This document shows positions 8,946 through 18,216 of a stretch of 25,751 nt of DNA, piece after piece. Both the position numbers and the translations under genes were made by a program. Source of the DNA: Podochytrium sp. JEL0797 (Eukaryota > Chytridiomycota > Chytridiomycetes > Chytridiales > Chytriomycetaceae); contig JADGJG010000284.1 in assembly GCA_027596195.1 (NCBI GenBank), positions 1 through 25,751 of the forward strand. Direction: 5' to 3'. The notes below the pieces were generated by a model. That model had not been told where the DNA came from. It ran no database searches and saw only the letters and a program-made list of their open reading frames with translations. Positions within the stretch are counted from its first letter, which is position 1. Each line of letters begins with the position of its first letter.

Positions 8946-9640
8946 CCTTTGTATGCAAGAGAATAAGAATAATTTATAATTGTTTTTAATCTCCGAACAC
9001 CAACGATTCAGAGACCAATCATTTTTTGTGTATCAATTTTTCAACCTCTTTAAAAGATTTCGCGTTTAAACTATTCCTCGAGCGCGAATGTGTGATTGGT
9101 GCTTCGTTTGTTTCGCTTCATCAACGTCTCGTCAATATCGCCCTTCAACACTTCCTCACGCACCATTTTCTTTATTCGCTTCGCTCACTGTCCTCGCTCC
9201 CAAGTTACGACGCGTCGCGTTGAGACATTCCTGCGCTCAGCCCAGCTCGCTCGAAAGATCAATCCAAACACATAACGTTGATTCCGGCCTCATTCGGGGA
9301 TCGAGTCTTGGACGCACGGTATCATGGCTGCGCTCAATGTGGGGCCCGTGAAGACGCCGTTCTTCCATTTGACAGGGCGGGTCAGAGTGTGAAGGAGGGC
9401 AAGTACCGTCAGGATCGTGGCGGGAATCTCAATCTGGTGATAGGACGGAGACAGGTCGTACAGTTGAATCTTATGCCTGAATGGGTGGTGAGTGGAGCAG
9501 TCAGACAACGCACCCGCAGTGAATTCCCGAGACAAAACTAGAGTTGAGTGGAGTCCACAAAAGGGTTTCGAGAATCAGAGTCGATATCTCCGTGATATCC
9601 CTTAATTCTTTTTGAGAATAAAATCTCACTACATAGGTAC
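8946..9640. other. Mostly non-coding; one unexplained minus-strand frame
   Basis: At 9290-9535 a minus-strand frame without an ATG start includes IQLYDLSPSYHQIEI followed by a hydrophobic stretch (PATILTVLALLHTL). It could be an internal exon (a TAG acceptor precedes it near 9540), but I find no partner exons and cannot name it. Segment 9120-9250 resembles 13490-13620 (GTCAA, CTTC(T)TCACGC, CGCGTCGCGTTGAGAC-type matches), another duplicated block of unknown content. Confidence 0.3.
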
Positions 9641-9644
9641 ATGA

Positions 9645-9650
9645 TTTATT
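9645..9650 (-). promoter_or_regulatory. Candidate polyadenylation signal of the 9671-10303 gene
   Basis: Minus-strand AATAAA about 20 bases downstream of the TAA stop. The duplicate at 12079 has the same signal in the same place. Confidence 0.5.
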
Positions 9651-9670
9651 TCAACTTATTCCCCTGTCCG

Positions 9671-10303
9671 TTACATAATAGAGCAGGAAACAGCCGCATT
9701 CCCAGCATCAACCGGCTCCATGTCCACCAAAAGAGTTGCCACAGCGGTTCCGACAAGAAAAGCACACTCCTCACGCGATTTCCAAATCCTATCGTGTTGA
9801 TCCAATTTCCCAGCAGGGCAGAGATGAGCTCCAGTTGCATCCAACGTCAATTTGGCTATGGACATGCGGGAACTCTTGTTGGACCAGCGTTTAAGGGTGA
9901 GATGCGCGCCTGTCGCATGCCATTCGTACAGGAAGCCGGGCGCAAACGGGTTCGCAAAGCGGCCCTTTTTGGAATTCATTTCCACCGTCAAGTTTGGGCA
10001 TGCGATTGGTTGGTTGTCGCTGGTTGTGCCTTCCACTACCCAAGTTGCCTTGGTTGCCATGACGTCGGTCTTGATATGCTTGAAGATCAGGAAGAAATCA
10101 GAGGGGAACTGGAGTGGAGGGTCGCTGAGGATCAGTTTTTTAAAACCCTGTGCTCCAGTTTCAGTCAGGAGGAGGTATGGAGACGATGACGTATCGTGGG
10201 AGAGGATGCGGGTTTGGGTGGATCCATCTCGGAGTTTGACTGGGGATGCGAAATGGACGGTTTCTGGCATAGGGAAGATAGGAGGGTTCTTGTTTGGCAA
10301 CAT
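9671..10303 (-). CDS. Conserved hypothetical protein, possibly tubby-like fold
   Basis: A single-exon frame of 210 residues with no lesion; the ATG at 10303 is the first (a second, MPETVHFASP, follows at residue 12). No signal peptide or membrane helix. The sequence alternates short hydrophobic strands and turns (SPYLLLTETG, FFLIFKHIKTDV, FLYEWHATGAHLTLKRW, ECAFLVGTAVATLLVD) in a way that recalls beta-barrel scramblase/tubby C-terminal-like proteins of fungi, but that is inference from pattern only. AATAAA lies about 20 bases past the stop. A near-identical 3' copy is at 12079-12475, which argues that this locus is the parent. Confidence 0.65.
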   Translation of the reverse strand: MLPNKNPPIFPMPETVHFASPVKLRDGSTQTRILSHDTSSSPYLLLTETGAQGFKKLILSDPPLQFPSDFFLIFKHIKTDVMATKATWVVEGTTSDNQPIACPNLTVEMNSKKGRFANPFAPGFLYEWHATGAHLTLKRWSNKSSRMSIAKLTLDATGAHLCPAGKLDQHDRIWKSREECAFLVGTAVATLLVDMEPVDAGNAAVSCSIM

Positions 10304-10597
10304 GCTTGTTGAGGTCTGATCGGTCTGAATTGGGCGGCGAGCTGAGCGCTTTGAATTGGGTGGCGGGAAGGAAATTGAAACTGGAATTGAGTCGCCTCCT
10401 GTTCATCAATCAAAAGCACCAAAAGAAGGATAACAGGTTGTGATCGTACTCTTGATCTCGCAGCCGTTTATCTTACCCTTGGAATAGTGGAGTTTTTCTT
10501 GCTTCGTCAATTATTTTCCACCTAATTCACACCTAATTCACGAATTGCTGGCACGGCCAAAGAAAATCGATGATCCTCTTGTTCCATCTCAGAATCT

Positions 10598-10717
10598 TCA
10601 GTCTTCATCTCCTCCACTCTTGCTCTTCTTGGGCGACTCTGCCGCAATGTCAGGCTTCTTCATGTCCTCATCCTCAGCGCTCCCGCGAGATTCTTCTCCT
10701 TGGAGGAGTTGGCGCGT
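10598..10717 (-). repeat. Duplicated acidic/lysine-rich gene tail, copy B
   Basis: The minus-strand frame reads TRQLLQGEESRGSAEDEDMK, then KKPDIAAESPKKSKSGGDED and TGA at 10598-10600. It parallels copy A at 7141-7310 in sequence and in position, just beyond an LRR 3' end. An ACATAG acceptor-like site precedes it near 10730. It is probably a remnant last exon of a co-duplicated gene. The surrounding 10304-10850 shows no other gene; 10320-10400 is the upstream region of the 9671-10303 gene and is itself duplicated at 12473-12570. Confidence 0.5.
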
Positions 10718-10852
10718 TGAATTATTGTATGACTATGTGTGTGCGCCAAATAAAAAGATGCATCCATATAACGTCACGCGACAACCTCGCTCTTCACCCA
10801 TAACATTAACAAGTTTCCAACCGCGATAAAATAATGTGCAATTGTATCGCGT

Positions 10853-11450
10853 TTAGTGTCCCCAGAATCTCCATTCAAAGTCACAGCTTAATTCGTCATT
10901 CCCGGAGACGGAGCAAAACCTCAACCGGTCCAATAACAGCACCACTCTTGGAATCGGCCCAGACAATCTGTTGCAATCCAGAGACAAAAGACACATACGA
11001 GACAAGTTTCCAATGGATGTGGGAATCGAGCCACTGAGTTTGTTCTCATCCAACACGAGCTCCTCCAACTGAACCAAACTTCCCAACTCCGAAGGAAACC
11101 TTCCCGTAAAAGCATTTCTAGAGAGAGAGTTCCTTTAAATGCGCCAATCCTCCCAGATCAACAGGAATCTCCCCAGTCAGACGATTTTGAGACAGTTTGA
11201 GGACCGCCAGTTCCGCCAATCCCCCCAATTCAGCAGGAATCTCTCCACTGAGCTCATTGCCATACAAACTAAGTCATTGCAGGGATACCAGCAGGCCGAT
11301 TTGGATGCGGATAGTGCCAGAGAGTCCACAGTCGCTCAAATCTAGCTAGGTCAAATTTACACACAAGCCAATCGCGGTGGGAATGAGAAAGCACGGATAA
11401 GCGTCTCCGAGGTACCAGCGGAGGACGGTGGTTGTCTTGAGGTGAGTTTC
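10853..11450 (-). pseudogene. LRR gene copy 5 (5'-truncated, broken)
   Basis: The minus strand opens with LRWYLGDAYP (about 11425), matching NWYLGESEFF of copy 3, then LRRs LDLSDCGLSGTI, LSLYGNELSGEIPAELGGL, LKLSQNRLTGEIPVDLGGL and LVLDENKLSGSIPTSIGNL. There is an in-frame TAG before the first LRR (near 11344), a TGA in the second (near 11276) and a TAG plus frame change near 11120. The last part (77 codons from 11086) is open and ends SCDFEWRFWGH, as in copy 3. It is dead as a whole. It lacks coiled coil and F-box-like parts, like copy 3, its closest relative. Confidence 0.75.
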
Positions 11451-11524
11451 CGCCCACGAACTATCAGGGATGCAAGACAAGTCGGATACAATGAGGCCGA
11501 GGTGTGGGAAATGTGCCGAATTAT

Positions 11525-11567
11525 GCTGTGAATTTGAGTGGGAGTTTTGGAAGCAACAATAAAACAA
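11525..11567 (+). pseudogene. LRR gene 3'-end scrap in plus orientation
   Basis: TGTGAATTTGAGTGGGAGTT followed by TTGGAAGCAACAATAAAACA matches the conserved 3' end of copies 3, 5 and 6, but on the plus strand. It abuts the MATE 5' duplicate, so a rearrangement joined them. Confidence 0.6.
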
Positions 11568-11573
11568 TCCGTG

Positions 11574-11735
11574 TGAGAGAGGATCGAGGTAGAGGAAGCG
11601 GGTGCGCGGGAGAAAGGGGGCTTGATATCGAACATGGTTGGTGGAATGAGTTTTTTTGGCGATTTGGCGCTGCGGATTCCAAGGATCACGTGGTGTGTCG
11701 CACGGTTTTATTAACAGGGAACCAAATGGTGGAAG
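11574..11735 (-). pseudogene. Duplicate of the MATE gene 5' end
   Basis: This segment aligns with 16561-16735, the region spanning the first codons and upstream flank of the intact MATE gene (shared CATGGTTGGTGGAATGA, TTTGGCGATTTGGCGCTGCG/TTTGGCGATCTGGCGCTGCG, AGGGAACCAA). The MATE start codon is lost (ATGTCA in the parent, CTCATT-type sequence here). It carries only about 25-30 codons and the flank, so it cannot make a transporter. Confidence 0.7.
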
Positions 11736-12050
11736 AAGTGAGTGTAGCTCAGCTATTAAATTCTCCTTCTCCTTTTTGAACGACTCGTGATTTAAATCGC
11801 ACAAAAAACGAAAGCAGCATAAGACCCCTTTTTCTTCGTTTCCAAGTCGCTTCCCGGGTCACCAACTCCGATCTCTCCAATTGATTTCAATCCTTTCTAT
11901 ATTTTGTTTTTGTCTTTTCAAGGTGTGCCATGTTCATCAACACAACTCGGCCCTTCCGCTCACAGTCCGCAAAATGGAAAAGAATCTGCAAATTTGGTGG
12001 CTTGCGGTACCAGACGGTACTAGATCATGAATAAACTCCCTACCATACAT
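11736..12050. other. Region without a supported gene
   Basis: Only a 34-codon plus-strand frame starting with an ATG near 11930 is visible, preceded by a pyrimidine-rich stretch ending CAAG. A short direct repeat GGTAC..GACGGTACTAGATC lies near 12006-12025. Neither is enough to call a gene. Confidence 0.4.
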
Positions 12051-12078
12051 GTTTTATTTCTCCTTTTTCCACTTTCAG

Positions 12079-12475
12079 TTACATAATAGAGCAGGAAAGA
12101 ACGGCCATTGCAGCCGTCGTACCGCCAGCAGCTTTACTAACAGCCGCATCCCCAGCATCAACTGGCTCCTTGTCCACCAAAAGAGTTGCTACAGCGGTTC
12201 CGACAAGAAAAGCACACTCCTCACGCGATTTCCAAATCCTCTCGTTTTGATCCAATTTCCCAACAGGGCAGAGATGTGTTCCAGTTGCATCCAACGTCAG
12301 TTTGGCTATATCCACACGGGAACTCTTGTTGGACCAGCGTTTGAGCGCGAGATGCGCGCCTGTCGCATGCCATTCGTACAGGAAGCCGGGAGCGAACGGG
12401 TTCGCAAAGCGGCCTTTTTTGGAATTCATTTCCACCGTCAAGTTTGTGCATGCGATTGGTTGGTTGTCGCTGTCA
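12079..12475 (-). pseudogene. Internally deleted duplicate of the 9671-10303 gene
   Basis: The 3' half of the parent is repeated with over 300 aligned bases and few changes; the frame stays open and the stop and AATAAA are kept. Near the C-terminus it has 14 extra residues (KAAGGTTAAMAVLS). At about 12474 homology to the coding sequence ends and jumps directly to the parent's upstream region (CTGAATTGGG(T/C)GGCGAGC, GGAATTGAGT), so roughly 300 bases covering the N-terminal half and start codon were deleted. The first in-frame ATG now lies inside the old protein (MNSKKGRFANPF). Confidence 0.75.
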
Positions 12476-12764
12476 ACCTGAATTGGGTGGCGAGCAGGTG
12501 GCGAGCAACTCACTTTAAAATGAGTGGCGAACTGGAATTGAGTGGTTTCCCCTTACATGTATCACTGAAATGCACCAAATGACGGGCTTCGTGTTGATGT
12601 CCTCGCAGGCTGATGGAAACGGAGCTGGTGGGACTCCGCAGAACACAAACTATATTGAACCAACGTACTTCTTGAACGCCACCCAATTCAAAGCGATCTG
12701 CTGACCTAAAGCCCCGAAAAGGATAAATCGTGTGGCAATTCCTTTTGGAAGCCTCACCACTATA

Positions 12765-13325
12765 ATGTTTTCAAATCTGTCTTCCTTCCTCGTCATCTTT
12801 GCAGCAGCCTTGACACTTCCAGCTCTTGCCGACAACTGCAACGCGCAGTGGAAAACCGTGTGCGAGGTGCACACTGCCGTCTGTCTTCCCCTTGGAATCG
12901 CTTGTGCTTCAGGAGCTGTGTTCCTTTGCCCTGCCGTCCCTTTCTGCTTGGCCACCAATGTGCAATGCCTTCCTTGCCTCTGGGATGCTGTCAGTGCTGC
13001 ATTCAGCCACGGACCACCAAGAAAATGCACGAACTGCGGTTGTGACATGGCTGCCAGTGGATTCCACACCATTTCTCTTTCTGCTGAGTCGGTCGCCGTT
13101 GTTCCACACAGCAGAACTGGTTTGGGTTTGCACCAGTTTGAGGGCTTGTTGCACTTGTATGTTGCAGACGACGTTTACGTCCAAGCAGGATTTAACGCGA
13201 CTGCCATGTTCGCTATGCTCGACACGAACCACAATGGGTGATTGGATTACTTTGAGTTGAACCCAGTTGACCACAGCGTGAAGGAAATCGCCATGGCCGC
13301 TCCCAGGTGCCCAACTATCAACTAA
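12765..13325 (+). CDS. Secreted Cys-rich protein with EF-hand-like loop; in-frame TGA
   Basis: The ATG at 12765 starts a clear signal peptide (FLVIFAAALTLPALA). A Cys-rich middle follows (about 14 cysteines, e.g. CLPLGIACASG, CPAVPFCLATNVQCLPC, CTNCGC). Then comes a segment ending LDTNHNG, a TGA at 13239-13241, and LDYFELNPVD in the same frame, continuing to TAA at 13323-13325 (186 codons including the TGA). The residues around the TGA fit an EF-hand calcium loop: D, N, N at positions 1, 3 and 5, G at 6, L at 8, D at 9 and E at 12, with the stop at variable position 7. Either a recent nonsense mutation truncates the protein to 158 residues or the TGA is read through or miscalled. Family otherwise unknown; 12476-12764 upstream is its likely promoter. 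Confidence 0.55.
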
Positions 13326-13914
13326 GAATTTTATGGCGGAAAAGTCGTGAAAATTTATGGTGGGAGTTCTTGTTTTGTTTTATGCAGGGAGAATAAATAA
13401 GGAATAACGCTTTTTGCGCTCAATAAAACTTGGTGTGCATGTCAGGCGCAGTGACATTTCGACTCCTCGCATCGCCAGCCCGGCTGCCACGCCACCGCCC
13501 TCGCCGATATCACACGTCAAGACTTCTTCACGCTCGTTATTCCATGTTGGCCTCCATCGTTGGCTTCTCTTCCAACTTTCGCCGCGTCACGTCGAGACCC
13601 TCCTGTACTTGACCCCGCTCGCCCATAAACTCAAAAACACACCATTACCCAACACCCATATCTGGGTCCACGCAAAGCGTCAGTGCTGCCGAAGCCCAAC
13701 TCACATGCAGCCACAAACAGCACCGTGACCGAACCGATACCGCCGACACCGACCGTTACCGCAAATTCCACCTGGCGCCAAGTTCTTCGGTTTCGGACCG
13801 ACACTCAGTCGACATGCAGAATTTGCAACGATTAACCGTTCTCTTGCGTGGCGGGTGAATCGGGATGTGTATGAAACGGCGGCGGTGGTGTTTTGGTTGG
13901 AGAAAATCCTCAAA
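13326..13914. other. Region without a supported gene; one duplicated block
   Basis: AATAAA near 13394 could end the transcript of the upstream secreted protein. 13490-13620 resembles 9120-9250; on the minus strand both read a short stretch like REEVL followed by a DI motif, but no full frame survives. I cannot identify it. Confidence 0.35.
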
Positions 13915-13998
13915 ATCCTCCTAAACCAACACCTCTCTCGGAATCGGCCCGGACAGCCCTTTAAACTTGAGAGATAGACCCCTTAGGCGTGTCAAGTT
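13915..13998 (-). pseudogene. LRR 3' fragment in minus orientation (inverted junction)
   Basis: Read on the minus strand it matches the last LRR of copies 3 and 5 (the GPIPRE motif region; compare CTCTCTCGGAATCGGCCCGG with CTTCTCTTGGAATCGGCCCA near 7497). It ends at about 13998, where a plus-strand LRR copy begins. Confidence 0.6.
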
Positions 13999-13999
13999 A

Positions 14000-14538
14000 G
14001 CCACGGATAGGATACTTAGCTTGAATATCGGCAAGTTTGCCTATATCGTTCAACACAGCAGTCAGCTGAATGGCCCGATCCCCCCTCAACTCGGCCTTTT
14101 GAGATCCCTCGCCAATCTGGACCTCTCTTACAGCCAACTCACTGGATAAATCCCTATGAAGCTGGAAATGTTGGCATAGTTAACTGTTCTGGACCTGTCA
14201 TTGAATAACCTAACGGGGGAGATTCCCGTTGAAATTGGAGGTTTGTTGAAGTTGAACAGCATGATTCTCAATAGCAATCAACTCAGTGGAGAAATTCCAG
14301 TTGAAATTGGAAAGTTGGTGAATTGAAAGACTTATTCCGAATCCCTGTCGAACTGGGTGATTTGCAACAATTGGAGGCTCTTAATCTGGGCCAGAACCGA
14401 CTCAGCGGCCCAATTCCGACATCTGTCGGCAATATCAATAGTCTGGAGATTCTATGTCTTCACGACAACAAGCTGTCCGGTCCTGTGCCACGGGAAGTGT
14501 TGATGTTGGGGCATTTATCCGAATGCAGTCTTAATTGA
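14000..14538 (+). pseudogene. LRR gene copy 6 (truncated, multiple stops)
   Basis: Plus-strand plant-type LRRs: SQLNGPIPPQLGLLRSLANL, YSQLTG then TAA, an in-frame TAG soon after, [37 protein letters not shown] then TGA. After a frame change come LGQNRLSGPIPTSVGNINSL and DNKLSGPVPREVLMLGHL, ending TTAATTGAGC. The downstream DNA retains the family's 3' motif and AATAAA (about 14568-14580). No coiled coil or F-box-like part is present. 14541-14847 beyond it holds no other gene. Confidence 0.75.
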
Positions 14539-14847
14539 GCTGCGATTTTGAATGGAGGTTTTGAAAGCAGAAATAAAACAAACTACTTTCTCTCTCTCCG
14601 TCATTCAAAACCTATAAATTCCGACTCCTCCACAAATTCGCGTAGCTTCACAACCTTACGTCTTGTTGCAGGAGATACGTTGAATAAGCGACCATGACGT
14701 TTTGCAAGATGGGCGGACTTTGGCCCGCAAGGGCGGTTTCGGGGAGGGAGAAACAGTCGTTGGCAGGGCCGTTTACATGTACTCAAACACATGATGCCAT
14801 GCGCCCAAACAAGATCTTTATTTGTTTTTACGTTTTAAAATGCGTTT

Positions 14848-16645
14848 TCAACATGCAAGATTGTCCATTGACCTCTTATGCGCGTTTTCAGCCTCCAAAT
14901 CCCAATCGAGTTGCCAAATCATGCTCATCTCCACTCCTGCCAATGCAAACAACGCGATCGTGAGACCCACCCAAAGGCCGTACAGGTTCCATCCGATTTG
15001 GAAGCAAACTGGAAAGAAAAACGTTGGGTTTTCAGATTTTGCGACGCGTCACCCGTGATTCTGAAAGGGTGGTATGAGACTTACAGAACAGGCCAAACGG
15101 AATTCCAACTAGGTAGTATGCAATCATGTTCAGAATGGCCCCGATTTCTGGCCGTCCCGCCCCGCGAAGGATTCCGCCGCAAATGCAATTGAGTCCGTCT
15201 ACGATTTGGAAAGCTGGCGTAATGGATGAGAGAATTAACCGCCTTGCGAGAGAGGATACTTCCAGGGAAAACGTTACCTGCGACCAACGGCACAATCTCA
15301 CCGACAATTCGAATCACTTCTGGATCGTCCGAAAAGACGGAACCCAACGCGCTCCTTCCCGCCATTAAAGCAAGGCTGTTCAATAATGACAAGACGAGAC
15401 CGAGGCACAACACCACAGCAGTCGCGAGACGCGCCTTGTCGGGACGTTGAGCACCCAACGCGTTCCCGATTCGAGTCGTGCATGCGATGGCAACTCCAAG
15501 AGGGATCGTGTATGTCCAGAAGGAGGCGGAGAGGACGATTGTTTGGGCGGCGAGGTAGGACGGGCTGAGGAGGCCGGCGATGAGGGCGACGATTTCCCAG
15601 GCCCACCTGATTGTTTGATAACAGCGGTGTTGAGAAATCTTAATTGAGAGCTGAAGAAAACTTGGAATCACCATTCGGAACACGTCATGAGAACTCCCGA
15701 GACGCCAAGGCTCGTCACGATCCACAGCTTCTTGAGGTGCAGGATTTGAGGCCATTCCCAGCCCCCATACGAGTCGCCGCCCTTCACGAGCTTTACGTAG
15801 AGAATCAAACTCAGCGCAATCAAAGAATGACTAATGACCAACGCAATGGACGCTCCCTCGCCTTGTGCTCCAATTCGGAAGGGTGAAATCACGAGGACGT
15901 ACTGCAGCAGACAGTTCAGTGGCGCAACGATTCCAATAATGAGCATTTGAGCAGACATGATCCCTTGCGACATGAGGAATCGTTTAGTGTATTCGGAGAG
16001 GACAAAGGGAATCAATGAAGGAATCAGGAGGGTCGTGTATTTCCCAGAGAGGTGGGCGATGGAGGCGTCTTGGCCGAGGAGGAGCAGGAGGGGTTCCGTG
16101 AACCACCAGAGGATGGAGATTGGAATGCAGAGGAGGTACATTATGAAGAGGGAACGCGTGAGGTGTCTAGAAAATTTTGCTTTCGTCAGACCTGCCAAGC
16201 TCGCTTGAATAGTCCGCCCCACCTTCCGAGCTCCTTCTTATCTCCTCTCCCATCGAGATATTCGCCATAGGACTGCGAACAGAGCGTGTCGATTGCGGAG
16301 CCCATTCCCACGACGATCGAGTATCCCGTCACGTTTGCAAAGAGCGTTGCGAGGGCCATGGAAGCGAGTGCGGTGGTTCCGAGGTGTCTGGTTGGGATTG
16401 GATCGCTTAAAGAGAGGGACACTAAGGACTCTCTAGTCGGATCACACCCACCCTAGAGCCACAATCGCAGCCATGTTGAGCGATGTCTGAAGCAGATATC
16501 CAACTGATACTGGCCATGCGAGGGGAATCATTTCGCGCGCTTCTTTTGCCATTGCCGCATGAGAGAGGATCGAGAATGAGGAGGCGAGTGGACGTGGAAG
16601 TAGTGCGGTTTGCTCTGATACCGAGCATGGTTGGTGGAATGACAT
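14848..16645 (-). CDS. MATE-family multidrug/toxin extrusion transporter, six exons
   Basis: Exons are 16452-16645, 16223-16387, 15672-16166, 15278-15606, 15085-15213 and 14848-15008; the five introns are 56-76 nt with GT..AG ends, and phases agree throughout, giving 490 residues. MATE proteins are 12-helix antiporters exporting organic compounds in exchange for H+ or Na+. Seen here: the entry motif AWPVSVGYLLQTSLNMAAI, GHLGTTALASMALATLFANV, GMGSAIDTLCSQSYG, ILWWFTEPLLLLLGQD, SEWWAWEIVALIAG, GNALGA, FQIVDGLNCICGGILRGAG, and WNLYGLWVGLTIALF near the end. It is typical of the eukaryotic (plant/yeast Erc1-like) branch; substrate unknown. The start at 16645 gives a 31-residue leader; MAKEAREMIP is an alternative start. 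A duplicate of the 5' end lies at 11574-11735. Confidence 0.93.
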
Positions 16646-16860
16646 TTTTTGGGTGGCAATTTGGCGATCTGGCGCTGCGGATGGATTGAACGGTCACGAG
16701 TGGTGCACGTGTTTATGAAAAGGGAACCAATTACAAAAGGTAACAAAGCTCGCGAAATTGAGAAACTTTAATAATTCGACGTCAGATTCCACTCTCATTC
16801 AATTCTACGACCAAAAAATACTAAAACGGCAACCAGCAAACAGCAGCCCACTCTCCTCCT
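16646..16860. promoter_or_regulatory. Upstream region of the MATE gene
   Basis: Divergence from coding sequence begins at the MATE ATG. The first about 90 bases are also present in the duplicate near 11645-11735, including GGGAACCAA and a TTTGGCG block. No clear TATA box was found. Confidence 0.3.
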
Positions 16861-16869
16861 CAGTTCTTC

Positions 16870-17450
16870 GACCCCTTGCCCGACCCGTTGCCTTTGGCTT
16901 CCAAATTGATTCCTTCATCACAACCCCGTTTCATTCGTTTTTCCTCATCCGCTCCTCCTGCAAGCGCCTCAGACGTGCCGCCATCTGCTCTTTCAACTCC
17001 TCAATAGCCTCCTTAACAAATCAATTCCCTGCACCACCGCTTGCGGTGTGTCGAAATTCCTGCCCACCGTCTTTTTCGGAATCATCGCTGATCTCAATTG
17101 TTGTATTCGAGAACGACACTAGTGGCCAGACTTTCTTTTTGTGCGGCGGCAAACTGGAACTGTTGTATATGGGTGATTTCTGAGGGAAGGTGTCGTGGAT
17201 GGGCAGTACGTGGGTGTGTGAGGGGGGATGTGTGGCTTCAAAACTGGTGCTGGCAAACCCTTTGTGGAGAGAGGTTGCTACCCGGGATCCTCAGTGAAAG
17301 ATGTAGATGATGATGCTGGTCTTTTTGAATACCAGTGTTTTGTTGATCGCTTTCCGCGACCAGCTTCGCGATCATTTTCTTGAGCATCTCTCGAATCAAC
17401 GACAAGCCCGGCGGAGAGTCAGGACCATTTGTTTCCTGTTTGATGTGTGA
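16870..17450 (-). pseudogene. Unrecognised protein remnant with coiled-coil end, frameshifted
   Basis: Three minus-strand stretches without ATG look coding: one near 17450-17330 (ETNGPDSPPGLSLIREMLKK then MIAKLVAES), one open from 17290 to 17021 (SPIYNSSSLPPHKKKVWPLV and a Ser/acidic ISDDSEKDGG, resembling a SUMO-interacting or casein-kinase-type patch), and one near 17015-16935 with a charged helix (KEAIEELKEQMAARLRRLQE). A second frame over 17070-17020 (NFDTPQAVVQGIDLL) also looks coding. They link only by frame changes; I could not build GT..AG introns of acceptable length. Likely a dead gene; a multi-exon gene cannot be excluded. Family unknown. Confidence 0.35.
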
Positions 17451-17984
17451 ACCTTCTCACTGTCGAGACGAAAAGGAATTGATTCGTTTCCTGTAGTAAA
17501 GTTCAGGAGAATTCGCGATGGTGGGGTGACAGCATCGCGTCAAAAAACCCAAACCTTGACACGTGGAAAAGCAAGCATCGGTAATGATCCCGATTGACAC
17601 GAGCATGCTTTTGAAACTCTAAAAAATCACTAACTGTGATTTTGGCGGATACAATCTCACAATCTTTGAATACTTAAAATTAAAAGTTTCTCCACTTACC
17701 TGTTCTTGACAATTTTTTTTCAAGGGGCACAACTTGGCGTCCAAATAACACTATTTCTAATATTTCCCCAATCCACTCTCAACAGCTGATCCAAAAAAAG
17801 GTCTAGTTTTCGAGGAGGAATTATTTTAGCTTCCTCTCCGGTTTATTTGTTATTGCGAGTGGAAACCTGTGAAAAGCCAGTTCATCCGCCTGGCGAATCA
17901 AACAGTGAAGATATAAATATGGGCGCATCACTTTATTTCGCAAAAAAATCTGGTTAGATACTCAGAGAAGAATTCAAAGCGCCA

Positions 17985-18040
17985 ACACACCTCTAAGGAG
18001 AAGACCCTCGCGGGAGCGCCGAGGATGAGGTCGCGAAGCG
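17985..18040 (+). repeat. Dispersed tail repeat, copy C
   Basis: GGAGAAGACCCTCGCGGGAG followed by CGCCGAGGATGAGG matches copies A (7255-7310) and B (10665-10720) with two extra bases near its start, which break the QLLQGE frame. It lies on the strand opposite to A and B. Confidence 0.6.
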
Positions 18041-18216
18041 CGAAGCGGGCTTGGGCTGCTAATGTTTGTGTGCTGAAGCTGGTTCCATTTTCAATGAGAG
18101 AATAGAATTTTTTTTGAGTGCGGTTGATTTCTTTCATTTTTATAAATAACCTTGTTCGGAAACATGTGCGACACTCGAAAATGTCCGCCTTATGAATGCA
18201 ATTCCGACAACCGTGC

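Noticed and set aside
15081..15755. Unbroken minus-strand frame of 224 codons read as one gene
   Set aside because: It reads through two introns of the MATE gene; only parts of it are coding, as splice sites and homology show.
16422..16697. Minus-strand frame of 91 codons over the MATE start
   Set aside because: It is in another frame from the conserved MATE exon 1 and ends inside intron 1.
17928..18137. Small minus-strand frame with a Phe-rich end
   Set aside because: It overlaps the dispersed tail repeat and shows no conservation with the other copies in that frame.
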